Assembly: GCA_022760435.1 (NCBI GenBank)
Contig: JALEFY010000012.1
Location: 1 to 64,000, forward strand
From: Neomegalonema sp.
Lineage (GTDB): Bacteria; Pseudomonadota; Alphaproteobacteria; Rhodobacterales; Rhodobacteraceae
Direction: 5' to 3'
DNA: 64,000 nt
The stretch's first letter is position 1, and every line of letters begins with the position of its first letter. The position numbers and the translations under genes are program-made. Below are positions 8,048-16,100 of this stretch, in pieces. The notes below the pieces were generated by a model that made no database searches, was not told the origin of the DNA, and saw only the letters and a program-made list of their open reading frames with translations.

Positions 8048-8476
8048 TCAGTCATCCCGGCCGACCCGGCCCCGCCCGGCCTTGATCGAGCCGCGGTTCT
8101 TCTTCTCCGCCAGGCGGCGCTCCTTGGCGCCGCGCGAGGGTTTGGTGGCGATCCGTCTTTTGGGCGGCGGAGCAGCGGCCTCCCGGATCAGATCGATGAG
8201 CCGATCCCGCGCCGCCTCGCGATTGCGGCTTTGCGTGCGGTATTGATCGACGAACAGCACCAGCACTCCGTCCTGGGTCAGCCGCCGCCCCGCCAGTCGG
8301 GCGAGGTTGCGCTTCACCCGCTCGGGCAGATTGGGCGAGCCGATCACATCGAGCCGCAGCTCGACCGCGGTCGAGACCTTGTTGACATTCTGCCCGCCCG
8401 GTCCTTGCGCCCGCACGAACCGCTCGGTGATCTCATCATCGTCGAGCGTGATGCTCGGGGAAATGCGCAAAGCCAT
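8048..8476 (-). CDS. arfB: Ribosome-rescue peptidyl-tRNA hydrolase ArfB
   Basis: ArfB (YaeJ) releases peptides from ribosomes stalled on truncated mRNA. The 142-residue product has the catalytic GGQ loop at residues 27-29 within RAQGPGGQNVNKVST, and a basic, probably disordered C-terminal tail (KRRIATKPSRGAKERR...EKKNRGS) of the kind that enters the empty mRNA channel. Both features are diagnostic of the family. The ATG at 8476 is chosen because it fits the family length; the upstream extension is Pro/Arg-rich and unlike the family. It lies upstream of, and in the same direction as, the FAD oxidoreductase gene. Confidence 0.93.
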   Translation of the reverse strand: MALRISPSITLDDDEITERFVRAQGPGGQNVNKVSTAVELRLDVIGSPNLPERVKRNLARLAGRRLTQDGVLVLFVDQYRTQSRNREAARDRLIDLIREAAAPPPKRRIATKPSRGAKERRLAEKKNRGSIKAGRGRVGRDD

Positions 8477-8623
8477 GGTGCCTGTGATAGCAGCAAGCGC
8501 GCCGGGCGCCAATCGCGGGCGGCAATCCTTTGGCGATGGGCGGGGAGTTTCGGGGATGGGCTTGCGCCGCAGGCTCAAATCCGGGCATGCAGGGGGCAAC
8601 GACATTTCTCAGGAGACCCGACC

Positions 8624-9055
8624 ATGACCGCGCTGAGCCTTCAGACCGCCCGTACCATCATCGCCGCCGCTCTGGCCAAGGGCAACGAGCTGGGGCTCAA
8701 GCCGCTCTCGGTCGTGGTGCTCGATGCCGGCGCCGGTGTCACTGCCTTTGAGCGCGAGGATGGCGCGAGCCGCATGCGTTTCGAGATCGCGTTCGGCAAG
8801 GCGAATGGCGCCATCGCGCTGGGGACCGGCTCGCGGGCGATCTTTGAGCGGGCGCAGCAGCAGCCCTTCTTCATCGGCGCGATCAATGGGCTGGCGGATG
8901 GCAAGCTGGTGCCGGTGCCGGGCGGGGTACTGATCAAGACCGCGCAAGGCGCGCTGCTCGGCGCGGTCGGGGTGACGGGGGATACGTCGGACAATGACGA
9001 GATCGCCGCCGTCGCCGGGATCGAAGCCGCGGGCTATGTCGCGCAGGTGAACTGA
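8624..9055 (+). CDS. GlcG/HbpS-type heme-degrading domain protein
   Basis: The 143-residue protein matches the GlcG/HbpS (PduO C-terminal-like) fold: LxxArxiiaaAlakg at the start, LSVVVLDAGAGVTAFEREDGA, FGKANGAIALGTGSRAI, VPVPGGVLIK and GAVGVTGDTSDNDEIAAVAGIEA. Members bind heme, cobalamin or small acids, or accompany glycolate utilisation genes, so the exact ligand cannot be inferred. AGGAG lies ten bases before the ATG. It is alone on the plus strand between two minus-strand genes. Confidence 0.85.
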   Translation: MTALSLQTARTIIAAALAKGNELGLKPLSVVVLDAGAGVTAFEREDGASRMRFEIAFGKANGAIALGTGSRAIFERAQQQPFFIGAINGLADGKLVPVPGGVLIKTAQGALLGAVGVTGDTSDNDEIAAVAGIEAAGYVAQVN

Positions 9056-9076
9056 GCGCGCTCGCGGTGCGGCGGC

Positions 9077-10234
9077 TCAGCCCAGCGGCCGCATCTTCGT
9101 GCGGTGATGGGCGAGGGTGAAGCTCTGCGGCACCGGCGTAACGCTCGTCTGCGCGGTGATCTGCTCGATCAGCGCGCTGGCGAGGCGGTGGGCGATGCCG
9201 AGGCCGATCTTGTAGCCGCCGCCCATCACCCAGAGCGGCGCGTTGCCCGGCAGGCGGCCGATCACCGGGTCCCGCTCCCAGCAGCGCGGGCGCACATGGG
9301 CCCAGAAGCCGGTGATCCGCGCGCTCTCCAGCGCCGGGCAGAGGGCTCGGGCGCGGGGCAGGAAATCGGTGAAGGCTGCGCCGCTCTCGGTCGGGTGCGC
9401 CCAGGTCTTCTCATCCGTGCCGCCAAGCGCGACAATGCTGGGTGATTTCGGGATCACATAAGTGCCGCCCTCATAGAGCATCGGCCGCGCCAGCAGATCG
9501 GGCGGCGCGGTGCCCTCCGGCCATTGCGCCAGCGCCAGATGCCCCTTGAGCCCGCCACCGATCGAGCCGCCAAGGATCGGGGCGATCTCCTCGAACAGCG
9601 CTACCCCATGCGCGAGCACCACCGCTCCGGCCGCGATCCGGCGCCCATCCGAGAGCAGGGCGGCGCCGCCTTGCCAGCCGAGCCAGCGCACCCCCTCGAT
9701 CAGCGTTGCGCGCGGGGCGAGGGAGGCGGCGAGCGCGGCGAGATAGGCTGGTGCCTGCACGCTGGCGGCGAGCTGATCCTCGATCACCCCGAGCGGTGTA
9801 GCTTCCGGGCTCAGCCAGTCGGGATCCGCGTTCTGCGGGCGATGGGTATAGGCGAAACGGCGGGTATCGCTGCGCCAATGCTCGGCGGCACCGGCGCTGC
9901 GCTCGACCACCTGCGCGGCGAAGGCGCTGTTGCGCACCGGGATCAACCGACCGCAGGCGCGATAGCCGGTCGCCTTGCCGGTTTCGGCCTCGATCGCGGC
10001 AATCTCGGCGGGCAGGGCCGCAAGCGCGTCGAACTGGAACTGCTTCTTGGGGCTCCAGCGCTCGGGGCTATGCGCGGTGAGCGCGCCGAGCGGGGTGCCG
10101 CTCGCGCCGCCCCCGATGCGTCCGGCCTCGATCAGCGCCACTCGCAGGCCAGCCTCGAGCGCGCGCCGCGCCGCCCAGAGGCCGAAGATGCCGCCCCCGA
10201 CGATCAGAATGTCAAAACTGCCTGCCTCATCCAT
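9077..10234 (-). CDS. FAD-dependent oxidoreductase, probable MnmC oxidoreductase-like protein
   Basis: The 385-residue product is a DAO-family flavoenzyme: ILIVGGGIFGLWAARRALEAG at the N-terminus, VLAHGVALFEEIAPIL in the middle, and VMGGGYKIGLGIAHRLASALIE at the C-terminus. Its gene is divergent from an MnmD-type methyltransferase. In gammaproteobacterial MnmC these two activities are fused, and the FAD domain oxidatively removes the carboxymethyl group of cmnm5U. The neighbourhood therefore suggests a split MnmC, but general DAO enzymes (glycine or other amine oxidation) cannot be excluded by sequence reading alone. ATG 10234 is the start that places the FAD motif about eight residues in. 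Confidence 0.8.
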   Translation of the reverse strand: MDEAGSFDILIVGGGIFGLWAARRALEAGLRVALIEAGRIGGGASGTPLGALTAHSPERWSPKKQFQFDALAALPAEIAAIEAETGKATGYRACGRLIPVRNSAFAAQVVERSAGAAEHWRSDTRRFAYTHRPQNADPDWLSPEATPLGVIEDQLAASVQAPAYLAALAASLAPRATLIEGVRWLGWQGGAALLSDGRRIAAGAVVLAHGVALFEEIAPILGGSIGGGLKGHLALAQWPEGTAPPDLLARPMLYEGGTYVIPKSPSIVALGGTDEKTWAHPTESGAAFTDFLPRARALCPALESARITGFWAHVRPRCWERDPVIGRLPGNAPLWVMGGGYKIGLGIAHRLASALIEQITAQTSVTPVPQSFTLAHHRTKMRPLG

Positions 10235-10301
10235 CGCTTGGCTCTCGCGCAACGGGCGCCAGAATGCAAGAAGGCTCGGGCGCGCTTTGCAAGAGACAGC
10301 C

Positions 10302-11033
10302 ATGACCGACCCCGACACCCCCAACGCCCCCAACCCGCCGCAGATCGACTGGACCGAGGCCGGCTCGCCGCGGGCGCTCGCGTTTGACGATGTGTATTAT
10401 TCCGATCTCGACGGGCGGGCGGAGACCGATCACGTCTATCTCGGCGGCAATGGCCTGCCCGAGCGCTGGCAGGGCGCGGCGCGGTTTTGCATCGGTGAGC
10501 TTGGTTTCGGGGTCGGGCTCAATTTCTGCCAGACCTGGGCGCGCTGGCGGGAGGTGGCTGAGCCGGGCGCGGTGCTCGACTATGTCTCCTTCGAGATCGC
10601 GCCGCCTGCGCCGGAAGTGATCGCCAAGGCGCTCTCGCGCTGGCCGGAGCTTGCCGAGCCGATGGCGGCGCTGCTGGCAGCCTGGCCCGCGCCGGTGCCC
10701 GCCGCTGGATGGCACCGCTTTGACTGGCCCGGCATCCGCCTGCATCTGGCGATTGGCGATGCACGGGCGATGATCGGGGAGTGGGGCGCGCAGCTCGGGG
10801 ATCTGCGGGCCGAGGCCTGGTTTCTCGACGGCTTCAACCCGGCCAAGAACCCGCAGCTCTGGGAAGTGCCGCTGCTCAGCGGGGTCGCGGCGCATTCGGC
10901 ACCAGGAGCCAGCGCCGCGAGCTACACCGCCGCCGGATGGGTCCGCCGCAACCTCGCCGAAGCCGGGTTCACGGTCAGCAAGGCGCGCGGTTTCGCGCAT
11001 AAGCGGGACATGCTGGTCGCCCGTTTGGGGTAA
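10302..11033 (+). CDS. mnmD: tRNA 5-methylaminomethyl-2-thiouridine methyltransferase (MnmD-like)
   Basis: The 243-residue product carries the MnmC N-terminal methyltransferase signature: FDDVYYSDLDGRAETDHVYLGGNGL, the SAM-binding loop GELGFGVGLNF, FDWPGIRLHLAIGDA and the catalytic AWFLDGFNPAKNPQLW followed by ASYTAAGWVRRNL. It would methylate aminomethyl-uridine at tRNA wobble position 34. It is free-standing, lacking the FAD domain that follows in E. coli MnmC; a FAD oxidoreductase is encoded divergently 67 bases away. The ATG follows an AAGAGA purine run. Confidence 0.9.
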   Translation: MTDPDTPNAPNPPQIDWTEAGSPRALAFDDVYYSDLDGRAETDHVYLGGNGLPERWQGAARFCIGELGFGVGLNFCQTWARWREVAEPGAVLDYVSFEIAPPAPEVIAKALSRWPELAEPMAALLAAWPAPVPAAGWHRFDWPGIRLHLAIGDARAMIGEWGAQLGDLRAEAWFLDGFNPAKNPQLWEVPLLSGVAAHSAPGASAASYTAAGWVRRNLAEAGFTVSKARGFAHKRDMLVARLG

Positions 11034-11137
11034 GGGGGATGACCGGTTGTCATATTTACGCTAATGAGATGCGTCATAACCAAACTACCTGAGAGGATCG
11101 CAAGCCGCAACGGGTCGGCTTGATGGAGGGAGGCAAG

Positions 11138-11974
11138 ATGATGTGCCGGAGGAAGACCGCTGTGCTCGTCGCGCTGCCGGCCGGCATGATCGCTCTTTTC
11201 CTTCTGCTGTGCCAGCCTCTCGCCTCGGCTGCGCGCGCCGAATCGCCTCCCGAAACGCCCCCTGCATCGGCGCAAGCTGCCGAGTGCAATGCGCTCGCGA
11301 CCCGCTGCGCCGCTCGGATCAACCCGGCCTGTTTGCAGCGTCTGGGGGCGGGCAGCATCAGCGCAGACGAAACCGCGGCGCTCGATTGCGATGCGCAATA
11401 TCGCGACTATCGCGACTGCCTCAAGCAAGCCGTCTCCTGCCGCCCGGACGCTCCGGCACGCGGCACCGGGCAAGGAGCGCGCGCGCCCTGTTCCGAATTC
11501 GTCGAGCAGACGCTGTTCGAAGCCGCGCGCAAAGACCCGGAGCGCCGCGGAGATTTTGAGAGCGCCTGCCCGAACAGCCCGCTTCTGGCACTCTTGCCGC
11601 GCAACCTGCCTGCCTCCCAGCCCGTCTCCCCGCCCGTCTCCCCGCCCGTCCCCCAGCCCATATCCCCCGAGCCTGAACGCGCGCACAATGTTGTGGCTGC
11701 CCGAACCTCCCGCATCGAGGCACGCTCAGGCGCGACCCAGCGCATCTGCGGCGGGACCGAGCTCGTCGTCACGGTCTGGAAACGCAGCGCCAGCGTGCCG
11801 AGCAACCGCGCCACGGTCAAATCGCCCCTGCTCAGTGAGCCGGTGGTGATCAGCATTCCCGGCAAGCTTGCCCTGGCCACGAGCTGCACCATCTGGGTCG
11901 AGCGCGCCGGTTTTCGCGGTTATTTTTTCACCGAGATCGAGGTGGTGCATGATGCCGCCTCGCCCAGCCAATGA
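11138..11974 (+). CDS. Secreted hypothetical protein with Pro-rich hinge
   Basis: The 278-residue product starts with a clear signal peptide (basic MMCRRK, hydrophobic AVLVALPAGMIALFLLLC, cleavage near ASAARA). A cysteine-rich domain follows (residues about 45-145, eight Cys), then a hinge of three 12-base repeats encoding PVSP-type units, then a beta-rich domain (GGTELVVTVWKRSASVPSN...PVVISIPGKLALATSCTIWVERAGF). The ATG at 11138 has GGAGGG upstream. It is 10 bases from the next periplasmic protein gene and probably co-transcribed. No family recognised; periplasmic or cell-surface location is inferred. Confidence 0.72.
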   Translation: MMCRRKTAVLVALPAGMIALFLLLCQPLASAARAESPPETPPASAQAAECNALATRCAARINPACLQRLGAGSISADETAALDCDAQYRDYRDCLKQAVSCRPDAPARGTGQGARAPCSEFVEQTLFEAARKDPERRGDFESACPNSPLLALLPRNLPASQPVSPPVSPPVPQPISPEPERAHNVVAARTSRIEARSGATQRICGGTELVVTVWKRSASVPSNRATVKSPLLSEPVVISIPGKLALATSCTIWVERAGFRGYFFTEIEVVHDAASPSQ

Positions 11975-11984
11975 GGTTCAAGCG

Positions 11985-12596
11985 ATGATCAAGACCCTCT
12001 CTGCCGCCCTGATGCTCAGCCTTGCCAGCCTTGGCGCTGCCCAGGCTTGCGAAGATCCGGTGGCGCTCGATCAGGCGCAGGTGCGCGAGTTGATCACCAC
12101 CGTGCGCAGCGACAAGGCCGATCCGCTCGACCAGATCTTCGCCTTCGAAACCCTGATGTGCGCCAAGCGCCATGCCGTGCGCGATTATGCCGCCCGCACC
12201 GCGCTGCAATCGCCCAACAAGACCCTGCAAGCGACGATCATGTTCGAGCTGTTCATGGCCAAGGAAGGCGCGCTGATGGAGTTCATCGCCGAGGAAGGCA
12301 TGCCCAAGGAGGTCTATGCCTATATCAAGGAGCGCCCGAGCGTCTTCTTCCGCTTTGATGGCAAGAGCCGGGAGGCGAGCTGCGTGACCACCTATGGCAA
12401 GGCCTGCCATGAAGACGGGGCAAGCTTCTTCATGGAAATCAGCGGCACCCGCGTGGCGTTGCGCCACAATGATGAATATGTCGGCACTTTCGCGCTGAAG
12501 GGCACCGAGCTGGTCGGTACGGTCAGTGGCTCGCATGTGAGCTGGGAGCGCAAATCGCTCGGGGCGCTGCCCGCCAAGATCCGGCTGATCGACTAA
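11985..12596 (+). CDS. Periplasmic hypothetical protein
   Basis: The 203-residue product has a signal peptide (MIKTLSAALMLSLASLGAAQA) ending before CEDPVALD. The mature part has a helical half (VRELITTVRSDKADPLDQIFAFETLMCAKRHAVRDYAARTAL) that resembles a HEAT-like helical pair, and a beta half (FFRFDGKSREASC, FFMEISGTRVALRHNDEYVGTFALKGTELVGTVSG) resembling small-ligand or lipid-binding folds. Four mature-region cysteines may pair. It follows the secreted protein gene after 10 bases. No known family was recognised. Confidence 0.72.
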   Translation: MIKTLSAALMLSLASLGAAQACEDPVALDQAQVRELITTVRSDKADPLDQIFAFETLMCAKRHAVRDYAARTALQSPNKTLQATIMFELFMAKEGALMEFIAEEGMPKEVYAYIKERPSVFFRFDGKSREASCVTTYGKACHEDGASFFMEISGTRVALRHNDEYVGTFALKGTELVGTVSGSHVSWERKSLGALPAKIRLID

Positions 12597-12602
12597 GGGT
12601 TG

Positions 12603-12620
12603 AGCGGGGAGTGCCCCGCT
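12603..12620. terminator. GC hairpin between convergent genes
   Basis: AGCGGGG-AGTG-CCCCGCT forms a perfect 7-bp stem with a 4-base loop seven bases after the preceding stop and 25 bases from the convergent PcfJ-like gene's stop. No T-run follows, so efficiency as an intrinsic terminator is uncertain. Confidence 0.45.
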
Positions 12621-12644
12621 CGCGCCTTCGGTCTGAGCACGGGT

Positions 12645-13904
12645 TCAGACATTGACATTGCCATAGCGCCGGATCGCCGACAGCCGCCACGCGGCGATCC
12701 TCAGGGCATCGATCGTGCCGCGCGGATTTTCGATCGCCAGAAGCGGGCTTCGCGCAAGGCCATGCTTGCGCGAGAGCGCGCCGATCTGTGTTCTCAGCGC
12801 CTGCCAGCCGGGCAGGATTTTCTCGTTCTCCGCCGCAAGCGGCCGGGCCATCGCTGCGATCCGGTTGTGCCATTCGAGCCAGCGTTGCACGGCGCTATCC
12901 ACATAAGCCGAAACCACACTGTTTTGCCGCCCCATCAGGTTATGTACGGCAAGATCCAGCGCATCGTGATTGTAGGCCGAAAGCTCCAGCGTCGCGATCG
13001 AAGAACCGTCTTTGCGCAAGGAGACGATCCGGCAGATCCCGCAGCGCACCCGATCGGCATAGGTCTCAAGGCAGTTGCGCATCGCGCGCGCCTCTGCGCA
13101 CAGATCGGCACGGCTATGCAAGGGCACAAAGGCGATGCCATCGACCATCCGGGGTGATTGCACAAAATCGCAGCCGTAAACGCCTTCGCAGATCAGATCC
13201 TGGGTCAGAGCATGGATCCAGTCCAACGCGTTGTCGCAGGCCGCGCCGAACCCCATGCGGAGCGTAAAGGGGGGCGGAAGCGGGAAATCCGGCCCTTGTT
13301 CCTCGATCTGCGAGGCGAGGGCATAGAGCGCGAGGGCGTCAAGCGCTCGCGTGGCGGGGAGCCGCCCCCAGGCGAGCGGGCTGCGCGGCGCGCGAAACAC
13401 CGGCTGTTTGGCCAGCCAGAGGGCGAACTCATCACCCGCAAATTGGCGGGCGCGATGGACCCAATTCAACCAAAGGCCGATCGCGCGCGGCGAGGCGGGC
13501 TTGGTCGGGAGGAGTTGACGCCCGAAATTTTCATCGTCCCGGTCTTCTCGGCGCAGATCAATCGGCGCGATAAAGGCTTCGGGCGGAAGGCGGCGGGTCC
13601 AGTAGGGCAGGTCCAGCGCCTCGGCGATCTGGGCGAGGCTGGCACCCTGACGCGCCTGAAATACTGCTTCGCCGCGTGTGGCAGGGGGGCCGGCGCGCAA
13701 GGCCAGCATCACGATCGCCGCCGGAAAGCTGCTGAGCAGATCGGCGAGTGCCGGGTGGATCTGGGCGGTTGCTTCAAGCTGGGATTGCAGGCGCCGATGA
13801 TAGCGGCGCAGTTGCTCCAAATGCGGAGCGCTGATGGGCGGGCGCACTGCTCGCGTAGCGCGACCAGGCGCATTGACCGAAATACGGCCTGCGTTTGCGT
13901 TCAA
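12645..13904 (-). CDS. PcfJ-domain protein
   Basis: The 419-residue product matches the PcfJ-like family in its C-terminal half: EARAMRNCLETYADRVRCGICRIVSLRKDGSSIATLELS near residues 270-310, then LDLAVHNLMGRQNSVVS and AVQRWLEWH. PcfJ was first seen on conjugative plasmids and phages, but its biochemical role is unknown; chromosomal copies occur in alphaproteobacteria. The N-terminal half is helical with no recognised motif. The likely start is a TTG at 13904, with GAGGAG eight bases upstream. No other plasmid or phage gene is nearby. Upstream in the same orientation lies the 89-bp repeat array and then coq9. Confidence 0.78.
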   Translation of the reverse strand: MNANAGRISVNAPGRATRAVRPPISAPHLEQLRRYHRRLQSQLEATAQIHPALADLLSSFPAAIVMLALRAGPPATRGEAVFQARQGASLAQIAEALDLPYWTRRLPPEAFIAPIDLRREDRDDENFGRQLLPTKPASPRAIGLWLNWVHRARQFAGDEFALWLAKQPVFRAPRSPLAWGRLPATRALDALALYALASQIEEQGPDFPLPPPFTLRMGFGAACDNALDWIHALTQDLICEGVYGCDFVQSPRMVDGIAFVPLHSRADLCAEARAMRNCLETYADRVRCGICRIVSLRKDGSSIATLELSAYNHDALDLAVHNLMGRQNSVVSAYVDSAVQRWLEWHNRIAAMARPLAAENEKILPGWQALRTQIGALSRKHGLARSPLLAIENPRGTIDALRIAAWRLSAIRRYGNVNV

Positions 13905-14056
13905 TAACGGTACTCCTCATGCCGTGTAGGGGGGCTGCCCAAGCCGTTAAAGCATGAGGTGGAAATATGGCGGGGATGGGTCGGATCCCGGTACCGGATG
14001 GGAATTTCCAGCGACGAAATCGCGGCAGGATCGCTATTGGCAACCCCTCGCTTGCT

Positions 14057-14555
14057 GGCCGGTCAGGCCGCCCCATCGGAGCCGTGAGCGTAGCGAACTG
14101 GCGCGAGATCGCTACACGCCGACGGCGCAAGCGCGACCGCGCGCCGGCCGGTCAGGCCGCCCCATCGGAGCCGTGAGTGCAGCGAACTGGCGCGAGATCA
14201 TTAACCGCCGACGGCGCAAGCGCGACCGCGCGCCGGCCTGTCAGGCCGCCCCATCGGAGCCGTGAGCGTAGCGAACTGGCGCGAGATCACTACACGCCGA
14301 CGGCACAAGCGCGACCGCGCGTCGGCCGGTCAGGCCGCCCCATCGGAGCCGTGAGTGCAGCGAACTGGCGCGAGATCACTACACGCCGACGGCGCAAGCG
14401 CGACCGCGCGTCGGCCGGTCAGGCCGCCCCATCGGAGCCGTGAGCGCAGCGAACTGGCGCGAGATCATTAACCGCCGACGGCGCAAGCGCGACCGCGCGC
14501 CGGCCGGTCAGGCCGCCCCATCGGAGCCGTGAGCGTAGCGAACTGGCGCGAGATC
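14057..14555. repeat. Array of 5.6 tandem copies of an 89-bp repeat
   Basis: Units start at 14057, 14146, 14235, 14324, 14413 and 14502 with an exact 89-base period; the last unit stops after about 54 bases, six bases from the coq9 stop codon. Units are nearly identical except at two spots: GCGTAGCG/GTGCAGCG/GCGCAGCG and GATCGCTACACG/GATCACTACACG/GATCATTAACCG. Because 89 is not a multiple of three, the frame shifts every unit, so overlapping short open frames here are not credible genes. Copies 1, 3 and 4 hold a 7-bp inverted repeat flanking a 12-base loop. The remaining 152 bases to the PcfJ-like gene hold nothing recognisable. Confidence 0.95.
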
Positions 14556-14560
14556 AAACC

Positions 14561-15283
14561 TCAACGCATCGAACCGCCCGGCAGATCGACCGGGGTTCCG
14601 GTCTCGCGCTCATCATTGGGCTTGCGAATCTTTGCGGCCAGCCAGTTCGGCGCCATCATCATCAGCCGTCCGAAAGGATTGTTATTGACCGCCGCCTTCA
14701 TCTTCTCGAATTGCATGACGCCCTCGATCCGGCGGTCGAGAAATTCCCAGGTGAGCTGAAAGTCCTCGCTCTCATCGCCGAGCCAGTAAAGGACCGTGGC
14801 GCTGTAGACACCGGCGAGAATGGTGCGTTTGGTGTACCAGTTGAGATCCTCGGATGGATCGCCCAGCGCGGTCCAGATGTGATCGGCGGTTTCCCAGACG
14901 CAGCGGGCACCATCGGAGGCGTAGATCGGCAGCGCGAAGAGCGAGGAGCCCTTGCGCACCGCTTCGCGATAGGGGGCTGCGATCTCGAGCCGGGTTCTTA
15001 CCGCGAAGGCAACCCGGTCGCGAATGCGCATGGCAGCCAGATCCGCCGCACTGAGTGCCGCGATCATCTGCGCATCACCCTGGCGGTGAAAGGCCACGGC
15101 CAGATCGACGCCGCCGCGCGGGAAGGCCAGCTTGGCCTCATGCGGATCAACCCCCGCATCGCGCACCGCTTCGTCGAGCGTCGTTTGCGACCAGCCATCA
15201 AAGGGCACCAGCGGCAGGGCCGCAGCCAGAACGCGGTCACGAACCGTGGCAATCGGATCGTCGTTAACAGTTTCTTCGGCCAT
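14561..15283 (-). CDS. COQ9-family ubiquinone biosynthesis protein
   Basis: The 240-residue product has the COQ9 layout: an N-terminal TetR-like helical part (VRDRVLAAALPLVPFDGWSQTTLDEAVRDAGVDPHEAKLAFP) and the COQ9 C-terminal lipid-binding part (DHIWTALGDPSEDLNWYTKRTILAGVYSATVLYWLGDES...TWEFLDRRIEGVMQFEK). COQ9 binds isoprenoid lipids and supports COQ7-type hydroxylation in ubiquinone synthesis. ATG 15283 follows AGGTGAG at good spacing. It is divergent from rpsU with a 94-base shared promoter region, and its 3' end runs into the 89-bp repeat array. Confidence 0.9.
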   Translation of the reverse strand: MAEETVNDDPIATVRDRVLAAALPLVPFDGWSQTTLDEAVRDAGVDPHEAKLAFPRGGVDLAVAFHRQGDAQMIAALSAADLAAMRIRDRVAFAVRTRLEIAAPYREAVRKGSSLFALPIYASDGARCVWETADHIWTALGDPSEDLNWYTKRTILAGVYSATVLYWLGDESEDFQLTWEFLDRRIEGVMQFEKMKAAVNNNPFGRLMMMAPNWLAAKIRKPNDERETGTPVDLPGGSMR

Positions 15284-15309
15284 TTTTCTCACCTTTGAAC
15301 AAGCGGGCG

Positions 15310-15338
15310 TTTACAGCCGCCAGTTTTAAGGCTATATA
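15310..15338 (+). promoter_or_regulatory. Sigma-70-type promoter of rpsU
   Basis: TTTACA and TATATA are separated by exactly 17 bases in the unusually AT-rich gap between coq9 and rpsU. The predicted start would lie near 15345, about 33 bases before the rpsU GTG. Confidence 0.7.
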
Positions 15339-15377
15339 ACGCACTCTCCCCCAAACAGCAAAAAGGTGGTGCTTCCT

Positions 15378-15581
15378 GTGCAGGTAATGGTTCGTGAAAA
15401 CAATGTCGATCAGGCCCTCAAGGCGCTTAAGAAGAAGATGCAGCGCGAGGGTATTTTTCGCGAGATGAAATTGCGCCAGCACTACGAGAAACCATCCGTC
15501 AAGCGTGCCCGCGAAAAAGCGGAAGCGATTCGCCGCGCCCGCAAGCTCGCCCGCAAAAAGGCGCAGCGCGAAGGCCTCTAG
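15378..15581 (+). CDS. rpsU: 30S ribosomal protein S21
   Basis: The 67-residue basic protein shows the S21 signature: [65 protein letters not shown]21 is the small-subunit protein involved in initiation on mRNAs with a Shine-Dalgarno site. GTG 15378 gives the expected N-terminus and has AAGGTGG eight bases upstream; in-frame GTGs at 15366 and 15369 lie within or before that site. A strong promoter precedes it and an intrinsic terminator follows. Confidence 0.96.
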   Translation: MQVMVRENNVDQALKALKKKMQREGIFREMKLRQHYEKPSVKRAREKAEAIRRARKLARKKAQREGL

Positions 15582-15671
15582 GCATCCGCAAAAGCGAGAG
15601 CAGGGGATCGCCTGCACAGCCCGGCTCTCGCAATGCCGCTCCGAACGGGGCGTGCCAGTCAGCGCAGGCAT

Positions 15672-15711
15672 AAAAAAGACGCAGCCCAGATCATTTGGGC
15701 GCGTCTTTTTT
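15672..15711 (+). terminator. Strong intrinsic terminator after rpsU
   Basis: AAAAAAGACGC-A-GCCCA, a 7-base loop, then TGGGC-GCGTCTTTTTT makes a long stem with one bulged A and a T-run. The matching A-run on the other side suggests bidirectional use. Confidence 0.9.
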
Positions 15712-15746
15712 GATTCTTGCGGCTCGTTTTTGATTCTTGCGGGTCG
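15707..15746 (+). repeat. 20-bp tandem duplication overlapping the terminator T-run
   Basis: Two adjacent 20-base units (TTTTTGATTCTTGCGG followed by CTCG or GTCG) differ at one base. The first begins inside the terminator's T-run, so the duplication copied the end of the terminator. Confidence 0.85.
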
Positions 15747-15866
15747 TTCGGTACGCGAGCGTCCGATCGTTTCTTCAGGCTCGGCGTCTGATCGCGCGGG
15801 CCCGGACATCCGCGGCGAGCCCGCAAGGGGCGAGTGCAGCACAGGGCCGCCCTCGCACGATGCCGA

Positions 15867-16001
15867 TCAGGTGGTGAAGAACGCCATCAGGGTGAGCAGA
15901 ATCGCCAGAAAGATCGAGATCTTGAGCAAGAACGACCAGAACGTGTCGTACATCTTGCGGTGCTCGGTCACATCCATTTTGCCAATTTCATAGTCCGCCA
16001 T
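15867..16001 (-). CDS. aa3-type cytochrome c oxidase subunit IV
   Basis: A 44-residue product, MADYEIGKMDVTEHRKMYDT followed by one membrane helix (FLLKISIFLAILLTLMAFF), fits the tiny bacterial aa3 oxidase subunit IV family. This is a single-helix accessory subunit of the terminal oxidase. GGAGG stands nine bases before the ATG. The main oxidase subunits are not in this window, which is usual for this gene. It lies about 100 bases downstream of the DUF6173 gene in the same orientation. Confidence 0.85.
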   Translation of the reverse strand: MADYEIGKMDVTEHRKMYDTFWSFLLKISIFLAILLTLMAFFTT

Positions 16002-16100
16002 AGGAAAAAGCCTCCGCTGTCAGCATCTTTTCCTCGCTTATAACTCAGGCGCAGGCGGGTGCAATCCTTCTCGCGCCCTTCCTCCCTGCGACTTACGTGC

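Noticed and set aside
8048..8605. 43-residue N-terminal extension of ArfB
   Set aside because: The extension is Pro/Arg-rich, unlike the family, and ATG 8476 gives the normal length.
9524..10387. 287-codon plus-strand frame inside the FAD oxidoreductase gene
   Set aside because: It is antisense to a clear DAO-family gene and has no domain; it is a shadow frame.
14057..14555. CRISPR array
   Set aside because: The units are contiguous 89-bp direct repeats with no unique spacers, and there are no cas genes.
13954..14759. Chain of overlapping plus-strand open frames with repeated RSGRPIGAVSAANWRE peptides
   Set aside because: They are translations of the 89-bp array in successive frames; the period is not a multiple of three and no ribosome site precedes them.
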